DNA of 64,000 bases from Bifiguratus adelaidae (lineage: Eukaryota; Mucoromycota; Endogonomycetes; Endogonales). A program made the position numbers and the translations under genes. The DNA lies in assembly GCA_002261195.1 (NCBI GenBank), contig MVBO01000030.1:1-64000 (forward strand), in the 5' to 3' direction. A model generated the notes under the pieces. That model had not been told where the DNA came from and searched no databases. It was given only the letters and a program-made list of their open reading frames with translations. Shown here one piece after another: positions 22,879-33,855 of this stretch (its first letter is position 1; each line of letters opens with the position of its first letter).

Positions 22879-24853
22879 ATGTCGTCCGCATCAACGCCAG
22901 ACTATCCCGTTGGAAGCAATGTATTTGCAAAGTTGAAGGGTTTTCCTTGGTGGCCAGCACGGGTAAGTTGGAGTCCATAGCGCGTTTCCTCGCTTCAAAT
23001 GGAGTAAGGACGCATTGTTGCCCTTTTCGAATTGGTTTCACGACGTGATGCTGACCTCATTTGTAGGTTGAAGACGAGAAGACCGTGCCAAGTAAGGTCT
23101 TGAAGCAAAAAACCAAGTCAAAAGGGCCGATATGGACAGTATGGTTCTTCGGTTCACGAGACTAGTAAGTACCGCTTGCGGCTGGATTCTGAGCGCGAGT
23201 CTGGGATGTTAGTGCCGTGCCCTTGGCATGACCATGACCTTCAAACGAACTGGGGAATGGTTGATTCTGACCTGTCGCGCTCAGATACGACCAAGTATCA
23301 TGTTCCGTAAGAAGTTTGACGCTTACATACTGTCTAGTGGATTTTTTGGACCTGAGCAAATGCGGCCCTTTAATGCCGAGGCCGTGAGAAAGGATCTGGA
23401 AGCGAAAAAGTTCAAGTCAAAGGAACTGGAGCAGGCTGTGCGTCAAGCTCTCGATCCTTCTAAGGTCACTATGCCTGAGGATAAAGTTCGTGATGAGGAC
23501 GAGGAGGAAGACGAGGAAGAGGAGGAGGATGTCATTGAAGAACAAGATGACGATCAAGAAGCCGACGCAAATGAAGATGACGAGCAAGAAGAAGAAGAAA
23601 TGCCAAAACCAAAGAAAAAATTGACACAGCGAGCTAAGGCGTCGTCTACCAAAACTGCCAGTGCCAAAGCCACAGCCGACAAAAGGAAGAAGAAAACCGT
23701 TATCGAAGATGATGATGACAAGGATGAAAAGATCACAAAGAAGGCCAAGAAAAGTCGTGTTATGGATGATGAAGAAGACGAGGGACCAACAAACGGCAAA
23801 AGGCAAAATGGAAATGAAGATAAGAAGAAAAAGGTGAGAGATGCGGCAAAATGCAAGCGAATGTAGCCTTAATATGTCAAATTGAAACGATCCAGCCACG
23901 ATCCTCCTCAAATACCACAGCCAAAGGTTCGCCTACGCCTTCCGCTCACGACAATCTTTCGCCGGAGAGCCGTAAGGTCATGGATTTACGTAGGCGACTG
24001 CAAGTCTTAGTTTATCATTCAAAAGACAAGAAGGTATGTCAAAGCAGTAAATGGTGGTCAGTGGTCCATGCAGGCGAGCTGACTTGCGCTAGCAGAAGGA
24101 AGTACCCAAGGATGCTTACCCCAAGATTGATGCGGTTCTGAAGGAAATTGAAAATCTGGATGTAACACTGGATCAGTTGAGGGTAAATACATGCATTCGT
24201 CTGCCGACTCAGCACTGACAACGTCTATTTAGGAAACGAAGATTGGCAAGGTCATGAAGCTGGTTTGCATTACTGAATTTCCCGACGACGAGTACAATAT
24301 TGTGGAACGCGCATCTAACGTGATGAAGCGATGGAAGGTTGTTATCGGTGGACAGTCTAAAGACGACAATGAGACCAAGGTCGATGAAGGCACGAAGCCG
24401 TCCGAAGGTGCCAACGAAACGGATGTGGACATGAAGGAGGCGGACATCTCGAAGGACATTGAGCCAGTAACGACGATGCAACCATCCCAAAGCCATACTT
24501 CAGAGCCTGTAGCACCCTCCTCTGTCAACACCGCGGTATCTGCGGCGCCTAATCTGTCGGAGCCAGTCACTACCGAGACCAAGGCAGAGAGTCTGAAGAC
24601 TCAACCTATGGCTATGGAAGGTATTGAATCACACGCATTGCCATCAGATCCGGCCGCAACAAACCTGGATTCATTCGCTTCCTATGTCGATTCCAAGGTA
24701 ACTGAGCCACAAAAAACAGTAGAATCCAAGCCTCTGGAGCCATCGCAAATATTCACGTCCGATGCCCTTGGTGGTTCAGATGCTCTCTTTCCACTGGCGA
24801 ATCCGCCTTTGGAAGGTGCGATGGATGGCAATGGATCTGCCATGCAGCAATGA
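22879..24853 (+). CDS. LEDGF-like chromatin protein: PWWP domain plus integrase-binding-like domain
   Basis: Six exons, about 510 residues. The PWWP domain spans roughly residues 8-85, with VFAKLKGFPWWPARV, WTVWFFGSRDYGFFGPEQ and MRPFNAEAV. A long mixed acidic/basic region (about 110-225) follows. A helical domain (about 245-340) then reads YPKIDAVLKEIENLDVTLDQ, TKIGKVMKLVCI, and ends ASNVMKRWK. This matches the pattern of the LEDGF/HRP2 integrase-binding domain, a TFIIS-N-like bundle. The rest is a disordered Ser/Thr/Glu tail. PWWP domains bind methylated H3K36 nucleosomes, and the IBD recruits transcription and elongation factors. Function here is inferred. Intron 2 is about 170 nt, unusually long for this window. 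Confidence 0.85.
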
Positions 24854-25694
24854 CCTTTGGCGATCATTGAAGCCACTGGAAAATGTACCAAAAGCGGCTG
24901 AACGATCTGGCTGTTGGTAATTTAAGAAGTCGTAGACTTGACTCTCAGCCATACATGCCAAACCCCTAGCTCTCATCACGTTCCTGGGATGACATTTGTA
25001 CATGAACCTCTCGATTTTCTCTTCGCTCTTTTTACCTTTCTCTTGGCGGGTAGTATATCGGTTGCTCAATTTCTGCTTCAATCTTAGTCATCTTCGGTCT
25101 CGGAATAACGACAGTGCCAATACATCCAGTGTAATTACTTTAAAACCTCTTTGTGCAACTGTGATCAGAGTGCATGAAAAACTAGGGCTCCAAAGACGTT
25201 CACACTCGCGGTAGCGCGGTCAGACGATGTCCGGTGACCAAGGATAATCCTAGCCATTTCGGGTACATTTTCTCGATAGTTGCAAACAATTGTAGCTGGG
25301 TTGCTAGACAGAGTAGCCCGCCGATAAAGGATCTAGGTGAAGGTTCGCTTCTCACATTTATGATTAAATATCTCCGTCGTCATCTGGAGAAGCGCGGCAA
25401 CAGCGCATGCATCTGTGCGCTGCGACCAGCCAGACAATGCCGCTCTCAGCCTTTATGGTGAAGCGTATAGATGCTGTTGGCGCGCAGGTCAACATGGCGA
25501 TGTTCAACGTCGCAGTCAGCAAGTCGCTCTGGTGCGCTACCTACCAGTCGATGCCCATCTTCGTGTGAGTATCAAGTTACCGAAGTGACGGAAATCGGCA
25601 AGGTCGCCCGACCTCGATGCCACTGCTTCCAAATCCGGCAAGTGCAATTCACACGTATTTAAGATGGCAACGTGAGAGAGCTTACCCCAAGAAG
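24854..25694. other. Intergenic region before the PL8 gene
   Basis: The region holds a short open stretch (about 25405-25566, up to 55 codons) of coding-like composition, but without a family match or splice structure. No repeat or RNA gene is visible. Confidence 0.4.
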
Positions 25695-28143
25695 ATGTTC
25701 AAATCAGTTATCGCGCTTACTGCGCTAGCAGGTCTTGCGCAGGGCCTGGAGCGTCGGGATACATCGGAATTAGCCTCGATCCGAGCGCAAGTCAATGCTC
25801 TTACTCTTGAACAATCAACCCCTCCACAGACATCCCAATGGTTAACGACCATGCAGCCGGATGGTTCCTTCTCGGACGTCAATTACGCCGCAGGTATGTG
25901 ATTATGGAGGTCAAGAGTTATTCTGACCTTGCATAGGTTGCGCTGGAAATGCCGGCACCTGGGGAGCGTATAACCATTGGGCCCATATCCACGATATGGC
26001 TGTTACTTGGACCTCAGGCGAGAACGTAACTTCATATCAAAACTCCACCTCTCTGATGAAGAGCATTTTGAGTGCCATGGATTATTGGTTTGAGAATGAT
26101 TACACAAACGAAGCATGCACCTTTGCCAACACCAAAACTTCCTGTCCTTGCACTACTCCCGGATTGTGTAGGTTGGATGCCCGGCATTTGGATAAGATTT
26201 CGCGCCGTACTGACATGATTGATCCACAGGGGCAATTAATTGGTGGTGGAATGTCATCGGTGTGCCAAAGACGGCTGGCAACGCATGTCTCCTAGTCTCC
26301 GACCAATTGAACGCAACTCAAATTCAAGGTTGCTAGCAGATTACCAACCGTCCTTTCCACACCTTGAACACCGAGACTGGAGCCAACTTGATCGATGTGT
26401 CCCTTGGGAGTGTTTATTACGGTCTTCTCTCGTAGAACGCTAGCGCGGTAGCAACTGCTTTTGAACAAAGTAACTCGGCTCTTTCCATCACGGGCGGTAG
26501 TCTAGATGGAATCAAGGCTGATGGATCCTTTTTTCAACACAGTGGCCTATTGGCTTCCGGTTCATATGGTGAGTAATGCATGCATCGCGGTCGATCTTTG
26601 CACAGTCGCTCATCGTTTCATGTATTAGGCCCTCCAATGTTGCAAGGCTTCCTGAACCTCCACTATTATTCTGTGGATACGTCTTACCAAGCCAACGCTA
26701 CCCAACAAATGGCTTTTGAGACAGTGTTGAACGGGAGTCAATGGATGCTGTTTAGCAATACCACGCCGAACGTGGTTCTCTGGGATTACTCCCGTGACAG
26801 GTCGATGAACTTGTCACAGGCGATAGAATCTACCACTGCATGGTCATCTGGAAATGAAATTGCTGCTATTGCAAAGTCTGTGCTGACGTCTACCGGTGAT
26901 GCTAATCAATGCCCATTGAATGGAAACGCATGTTTTATTACGGTGATTACATGGTTCACCGACGCTCCAATTACATTGTTACTCTCAAGATGACGACGAA
27001 CCGGACTCTCGCCGAAGAGTGCGTAAACGCGGAGAACACCAAAGGCTTTCCATTTGTCAGATGGTACATTTACACCTACCTTACTGGAGGTGAATATCGC
27101 TACATTTTCCCCACATGGGATTGGAACTTGATTCCAGGCACCACTATTGATTACAATGGTACTCCCAACAATTGTACCGCTGCTTACTTTGGGGCTCAAG
27201 CTTTCGGAGGTGGCGCTTCCAATGGTCAGATCGGAGTTGCTGCTCAAACATACCTCAACCCAAAGACCAAGGATTTCTCGTGGAAGAAGTCTTGGTTCTT
27301 CTTGGATGATTTCTACGTGGTCTTGGGAAGCAATATTACAGAAGCCAGGCCCAATACTGTATTCTCCACCCTTGATCAGCGAAAATTGAATGGCCCAGTT
27401 CACATCAACAGTGCGTCCAAGGCTGCGACATCTGGCACGTACACTGACGTCAAGTGGCTGCATCACGACAACATTGGGTACCAAATGATCGATCTCAACA
27501 CTAATGTCAATCTATCGACCGTTGTTCAGACTGGAACCTGGCAATCCATTGGTGATTGCAATGGAGCCGTATCCATGCCTGTCTTCAATGCCAAGATACC
27601 TCACCAGCAACAAGCAAATCAACTCGTCCAAAACGCATCGCTTGGCTACATTGTCTACCCGGGTATGAGTCTCTCAAGCTTTACCGGTCGTACTCGATCC
27701 CTTCCAGTATCTGTGATCCAACGTGACGATATTGCCTATATCATCAAGGTGCCTAGCGCAAACTTTGCCGGTACCGTGTTCTGGATGCAAGGCTCAGCGA
27801 ACAATGTACCCTTGTTTGGCATGGCCGACACTGCGATTCAAGTAGATAACGGCATCATCATGGGTAGTATCACTGACAAGGAGACCTCACCGCTCATGAT
27901 TGCCGATCCAACCTGCTCACTTCGGTGCAACTCAACGTTACCATCCCGAACAAGAATATCACATGCGCTGGCAGCTCGGCCGTCACTTGCGCATCAAACG
28001 GTAATACCACGCTCATAACAGTATCGCTACCTCAAGGCGCAACAGCTGGCTCAACAGTGCAGGCCGACTTCACTGTGGCGGAAAGCCAAGGTAAATGTGG
28101 ACACAGTCATGGGGGACATGGTCACGGCCATGGCGGTTATTAA
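25695..28143 (+). pseudogene. Secreted family-8 polysaccharide lyase gene, broken
   Basis: The start MFKSVIALTALAGLAQGLER is a signal peptide with a Leu-Glu-Arg-Arg processing region. Family PL8 (hyaluronate, chondroitin AC or xanthan lyases) is shown by NWWWNVIGVPK, DGSFFQHSGLLASGSYGPP, DYSRDRSMNL, YGDYMVHRRSNY and FVRWYIYTYLTGGEYRYIFP. Such enzymes cut uronic-acid polymers outside the cell. Three introns are clear (near 25895, 26169 and 26571). The frame carries TAG codons at 26334-26336 and 26433-26435, and frame changes near 26905 and 27915, none explained by an intron. The protein sequence is otherwise well conserved, so loss looks recent. The end is a His/Gly-rich tail, GHSHGGHGHGHGGY, unusual for PL8. 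No chondroitin-type substrate is implied. Confidence 0.85.
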
Positions 28144-28233
28144 GGCCCCCAGGTCTCATAGAGTGTCGATGTAGTAGAACGAATGAATCTTTGCTTTTGA
28201 CATATACGACAAATACAACGTAGGTTTACTGAT

Positions 28234-29146
28234 TTAGTCTTTGGTGGTACGCCATGATCGCTTAGGCTCCCAACCGAGCAGGTCCTTGGCCCTTTGGGAA
28301 GTCATCAGAGTCTCATAAGGATCGCTTGGTGCGTTGTACTTGACATTGGGGAATGCCTTTTGCATAAGTTCCGCGTTGGTCGTTTTCTCCATTACCGTAT
28401 CATTAGCAGAGATGTTGAACACGTCGGCTCCTTTCTTGTCGTAATTGAGGGCGGCGAGGATGGCTTCCCCAGCATCACGAGTATCGATGTAAGCCCACAA
28501 ATTCCAGATGCGCGATCGAATGTCCTTTTCAAAGCCAGGGAAGGCCTTGTAATCGTCTCCATGAAGCACATTGGAGAATCGAAGTCCGATGATCTTGGTC
28601 TCCGGATCCCAAACGGCGTATCGACGAGCAAGAACTTCCCCAATTTCCTTGGACAAGGAATACGAGCTCTCGGGACACACGATTGTCTCGTCTAGAGGAA
28701 CCTTTTGTGGGTCCTTGTGGAAAGGAAGGCCGAGCAGAGTCTCCGACGATGCCCAGACAATGTTTCTAATTTGCAATCGGCGACACGCCTCGAAGACATT
28801 GTAGGTTGCCATGGTGTTTACACGAAAGGTGCGGGAGTTAGCCGCCTTCCTAGAAGTAGTATTCGTTAGGCTGTTTTACTGAATCCATGGTCCATACCAC
28901 CTACCCATGGGCGGGGATAGCAGCCAGGTGAACAACGGCATCGGCCTTCTTTGGGGTGACATCATAGCCTGCTAGCATCTCATACACCTCTCCATAGTTT
29001 TCCAAATCGACCAGCGCGAAAGGACATGTCTGCTCCTTTGGAGGAGCGATGTCGGCATTGACAACGTCCCAGCCGGCCTCTGCAAGTACCTTGACCGTCA
29101 TGGATCCAAGTTTGCCGGAACCTCCAGTAACAATCACACGTGGCAT
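28234..29146 (-). CDS. Extended SDR, NAD-dependent epimerase/dehydratase
   Basis: Two exons. The N-terminal nucleotide-binding motif is VIVTGGSGKLGSMTVKVL (TGxxGxxG) and the acidic residue binding the adenosine ribose lies in VVNADIAPP. The active-site motif appears as SSYSLSKEIGE (YxxxK) and the upstream Ser as VWASSETLLG. It resembles UDP-glucose 4-epimerase-like SDRs such as bacterial uronate dehydrogenases. Uronate dehydrogenases oxidise uronic acids. The tail-to-tail position next to a uronan-cleaving lyase gene is suggestive, but substrate assignment is inference. The frame is intact. A TATA-like TATATATAA lies about 55-65 bp before the ATG. Confidence 0.8.
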
Positions 29147-29810
29147 GTTGTATTCTGTTTGTAAGAGAGCTTGTCCTAAAACCGAGGGTAGGAGGTACGC
29201 TTATATATATGTACGAGCATTGGCGCCAAAAAGGTGGAACATCTCCGCACCTTGCGGCTTCGGGCGGGATACTTGCCATTTTGGGTGTCAACCTGAAACC
29301 GATCGCAATGTGCTTCTCCACGTCGGTGCGTGGGAAGATTCAATGCGCGTATTATAGACTTCCGCACGTAGAGAGCATGGTCATATCATAAGGATAAGTG
29401 TATATTTATGATTCGATGATGGAACGAGCTCAAACGATCAGCGTGGAAACATAGCGAGTCGAAGATGTTGCAAGTCCGAAAGACACATACTGTTCGAATC
29501 ATCTTGCCAAATTTGGTATTGCTTTGCCCTTCCTTTTATGGATACCTTGGGACCTTGCACGTCAACGACCCGTGCGGCCCGGTGTTCAATTTGGGCTCTC
29601 TGTTCTGCAAACAAGCTTTATATTCTTTTCGCACTCGATCGCTTCGATTTCTGGTTAGAACCAGAGGAGCAAGGATTCGTGTTTGCAAATTCGTCAATAA
29701 CCTAGTAGTCTGAGGGTGAGCTCAGGGATATCATTCGCTCGCAGTGGTCAACGTGACGTTGTGGGCGTAGCACTCTTGGTTAGCTGCAGCTACAGCCTAG
29801 TTTGAGCACC
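29147..29810. other. Divergent intergenic region
   Basis: The region separates the SDR gene (minus) from the Cyk3-like gene (plus). I see no gene. A minus-strand TATA-like run is at about 29201-29210. Confidence 0.5.
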
Positions 29811-32800
29811 ATGTCCACCGGCCATTACATGCACTCGAACGGTGCTCATATGGCTGGGTTAGAACGTTATGATTATCCATCGTCTCTTCGACCTGGATCT
29901 ACGCGCAAACTGTCGAGCTCTTCCCAGTCAACACGGACGACAAGCAGCTCACGCTACAGCAGCTCGGATGGTCGGCAAATCCTCAGGTCGGATCCCGTGT
30001 ATCAGAGACCCATGTCAGCTAGGAGGGTGCCGTCCCTAAGAGATGGGTCTCGGAGAAAGCGCTGGTCGGAATACAAGACGGCGTCACCCCTACTCGAAGA
30101 GACACCACCGCCACCTCAAGTTGAACTTCACCGCCGGCGATCGTCACCCGACCTGACCAGAGACATACTGAGTCGAAGGGGTGATGAGGAGCCTGCGGAC
30201 AAAGTCAAGCTTGTTCCAGGCGCATGGCCAGCAAGTCCTGCAAAAGATATGGAAGACGTAGATGGAGAGATTGTCAGAGACACATCAGCTGATCAGAATT
30301 ACGAATATGTCATACTGAGGGTTCCAACGAATGCTGTGTCGAGCAACACAGGATCTAGCCCAAATCAAAACATGCAAATGTCGATGGCCTCAAATGTCAA
30401 TGCAGCAGCTCATGTTCCATCCGGTTTGCATGAAAGCCAACACATATTGGCATCTCAATACGCTTCTTTTATAGAAGGGACAATGGTGCCTGAGCAACAT
30501 CACCGACTACCGCCAGAGCCAGTTCAATTGGCAAGCTTTGACGCCTTAGCGGAGGATCGCATTGGTCATCGACTTTCGACACCGGAAGTTCATTACTTCG
30601 TCGACTCTTTAAATGCATTGAAGTCCGTCGAAAGGTCCCAAACGACAGGCACTGGCGGGAATCAACCCCAACGGGCTTGGAAACGTGATACGTCCAGTCG
30701 ATACGAGTATCTGGTGCTCAAGCCTTCGCAAAGCACAATTGATGGGATCCAAGAAAGCATGTCCGAGCATAATGGGCCTGATAATATCTTTTCAGAGTCT
30801 CCCGAGAATACGCCACCCCTGTCCCAAAAATCCCCGCACATCTTGCCCAATCATACCGCCGATGCAGCCTCTCCCGAACCTGCCAAACCTCCCACTCTCG
30901 GCCGACAACAATCCTGTTCCTGGAGCTCGGAAAGGTCTGAATCAATGTACAGACTGCAGCGGAAGCATTCGCACGAACATTTTGGCCTGCCCCAGTACCC
31001 GCATTATCCGGAGTCCGAGTACGGGACCCTGTACTCCGAAAAGCCTTTACCACCTGTACATAGTGGTCATGTGTTCCGATCCCAACCTTCACTTGCGGCA
31101 CACACCCAAGAATCTTTTGCATCCTCGGTCGTCTACCAAAAACCCGATGACGTGAGGAGTGAAGAAAGCACGACAACGGTAACTTATCGCGCAACACATA
31201 GAATTCCACGATCACGATCCACAACCGATCTTCGTTCCTATAGCGACTTCTCTGGAAGCATCGTAGATGAAGGCTTCATACCGACAGCAACCATGGACTC
31301 ATCAAGTAGAGAAAGTATTGAAGTCATTGATCAAGCGCGAAGTGGTGCCAGCCTGAAGGGTTCGGTGCATTCCAATCCTGAAGGATTAAAGCCTAGCATC
31401 CGAAGATTCTTGACCACTCTATCCCGGAAATCCTTTAGCAGCGAAGACCAAAGCTCCATCACCACACCGACAGACGAATATCCATCCAGTACATTCCATC
31501 TACGACCGAAGTTTTCACAGCCTCGCGTATCAATGCCAGTCAAGGGGCTTAGCCATTTGCAAACATCACCTGCCAGATCGTTCTCACAGCGTCTAAAGCT
31601 CCTTCTGAAACCGAGACGACACAAATATCATGCAGCTGCCAGGGAGGCGAATGCCGGCATCATGGAATGGAGCGTCAATCGCGCCAACAGCTTGGATATG
31701 GATCGCTCATTGAAAGGGGTGGGTGTATACAGAGCACAATGGAATCCCTTCGTAGTGCTAGGGTAAGTGTTGATGGTTCATTTGGAAATCACGGCTCACG
31801 TTGGCATAGGAACTCTCGACCGGTTCGGGATACACGACGGAAGGCGCTAGCATTTAATGGTAAGTCCACCCAGTCTATTCACTTCGTAGCGTACTAAAAT
31901 TCTCTAGAATCTGATTTCACTCAAATCAACAATTACGCGCGAAATGTTCGACAGCGATCACATTTGCTGACTGCTGAGCAGTTGGTGAAGAAGTACTTGA
32001 TACGACCATACAAGCATGACATTCACAAGGCTCGAGCCATCTTTATTTGGATTGCGGAAAATATCGCGATTGGCGCACCAACAAATGCAGATACGGAATC
32101 GCTATCGAGCAAGGATTGGGTGGAAAGTGCAGAAGAAGTGCTCAGAAAAAGATGGTGTCGATCCGGTTCAGGATTTGCTCGATTGTTTTGCGAGTTGGCT
32201 GTTGCTGCTGAATTGGAAACCGTCATCGTTTACGGATATCTTCGTGGACCCAAGGATACCATCGACGTGGCCATAGGAGCCAATAATAAATCCTTGCACG
32301 CTTGGAATGCAGGTGAGTTTTGCTTTATGGATTTGCGCTAGACTTCCAAGTGCTAACCAGTGCACATAGTGAAAATCGAAGGCGAATATCGCTTGGTAGA
32401 CTGCTTCCTTGCTTCAAAGTTTCATCCTGACAACATCACCGAATCATTCGATCCCTTTTACTTTCTCACACCACCAGCGGATTTCATTTTCACTCACTTT
32501 CCGACATCTAATCCAATGTACCAGTTCTTGGATCCTCCGCTGGACATACACACCTTTTTTGCCTTGCCTTATGTGTGGCCATCTTACTTCGCAAATAACC
32601 TGGACATGGTGGACTTCGAGTTTGCAAAATTGGATCTGCGAAATGACGAAGGTAACCTGAAGCGTTCATTCAACAGCAAAGCTAATCGGTATCTGTAGTC
32701 GCCGAGTTGCATCTGCAAGCTCCTTCTCACGTGGGCATTTTCGCTCATGTTGAGGCAACAGTAGCCCAAGCAAATGGCAACCCAAGTTCCATCACAAAGC

Positions 32801-33354
32801 GTGCTGTGGCCCAATACAAGCTCGAGCGAGGAAAGAGGATTTGCAAGATAAAGGCTGTACTTCCCCGCGATTGTCGATCCGCATGGCTCGTCATCAGCGC
32901 TGGTCCACGTGACGCACAGGTAAGCAAGCCCTTGACTGTACTACTTCCGACTCACATGCCACAGGGAGTGGACGGCTCCAGGGCAGGTTACCCACCCGCC
33001 ATGACATTCCGACTGACCCATCAAGGCACCATTCCGCCCTCCTTTGATTTCCTGACCCTCTATCCGTCTCTGGCCGACTTCTATATTCAAACACCTCAAT
33101 GCAACTCGCTTTACCTTTACCAAACCTACACCTTTCGCCTCCAATCCGTTCTTCTCCGTGATTACAAGCTTGCTGTGAAGAGTCCTAATGGCCGCTATCA
33201 CAAATTACGACCATTGGTTGGATCGGTGGATGGAGGTACCTGGTTCCAAGAAGTGGTGGAGGTGCGAGAAGTGGGTACATGGTCCTTGGTTGTCTTGACG
33301 GAAGGTAGAGGTGGATGGGCCATGGTAGCCAGTTGGGAGTGTGTACCCGTCTGA
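29811..33354 (+). CDS. Cyk3/kyphoscoliosis-peptidase-like protein with inactive transglutaminase fold
   Basis: Six or so exons, about 1080 residues. The first 650 residues, one exon, are Ser/Pro-rich and disordered. The transglutaminase-like domain follows: HDIHKARAIFIWIAENI, then RWCRSGSGFARLFCELA, the histidine region KSLHAWNAVKIEGEY and the aspartate region RLVDCFLASKF. In active members the second block carries a Cys before EGYA; here that position is Gly (G-S-G-F-A). The C-terminal half is the beta-rich region common to KY-type proteins. Yeast Cyk3 is a cytokinesis factor whose transglutaminase-like domain also lacks catalytic residues, so a scaffold role is likely. I see no SH3 domain, unlike yeast Cyk3. 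The first ATG is at 29811. Confidence 0.75.
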
Positions 33355-33408
33355 TTATATAGCCGTGAAAGAGCATTTCCATTTTCGGACGCCTTTTGTC
33401 TGTGCGGT

Positions 33409-33690
33409 ATGCCGTCTTCATGTAAAGAGATTCGACAAGAGCTTATCAACTGCATGTTGCAGTCAGAGTGCGTCAAGAAGGGGTATACAGTCAAGCAATG
33501 TTTTGAGGCAGAACATCAAGACGATGTTCCCGAAGCTTGCAAGAGTATCAAGCGGAGTTTTTACGAATGTCGACGTGGCATGGTGAGATTTGTTTGGCGG
33601 ACGGAAAAGGGTGTTTCTGATAACATGCACTAACCATGTGCTTTGCGCTAGCTCGATCCGCGAACACGGTTTCGAGGGAACAAGACGTAG
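33409..33690 (+). CDS. PET191: Cytochrome c oxidase assembly protein Pet191 (Coa5)
   Basis: Two exons. The protein starts MPSSCKEIRQELINCMLQSE and contains the twin-CX9C-type cysteine pattern: C-x9-C, then CVKKGYTVKQC, CKSIKRSFYEC. The second exon gives the conserved tail LDPRTRFRGNKT. Pet191/COA5 is a small twin-Cys protein of the intermembrane space required for assembly of complex IV. The intron lies after GM, at a site common in this family. It converges with the aspartate kinase gene at a distance of 165 bp. Confidence 0.95.
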
Positions 33691-33855
33691 TGACATTGCC
33701 AGCTGGCTTAACACCGCCAGTAGACTAGACAGTGTTCTCTTGTACTATATCACCAATAGAGTGTTTCGGCATATCAGGGTCATGAACAAGTCTATGTGGA
33801 TGTAATTGTATGTAACAGGATGGTATATGGTCTAAACCTATCAAAATCACGGTGG

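Noticed and set aside
25405-25566. Short coding-like stretch upstream of the lyase gene
   Set aside because: It is only about 50 codons, without a family match, a start context or intron evidence.
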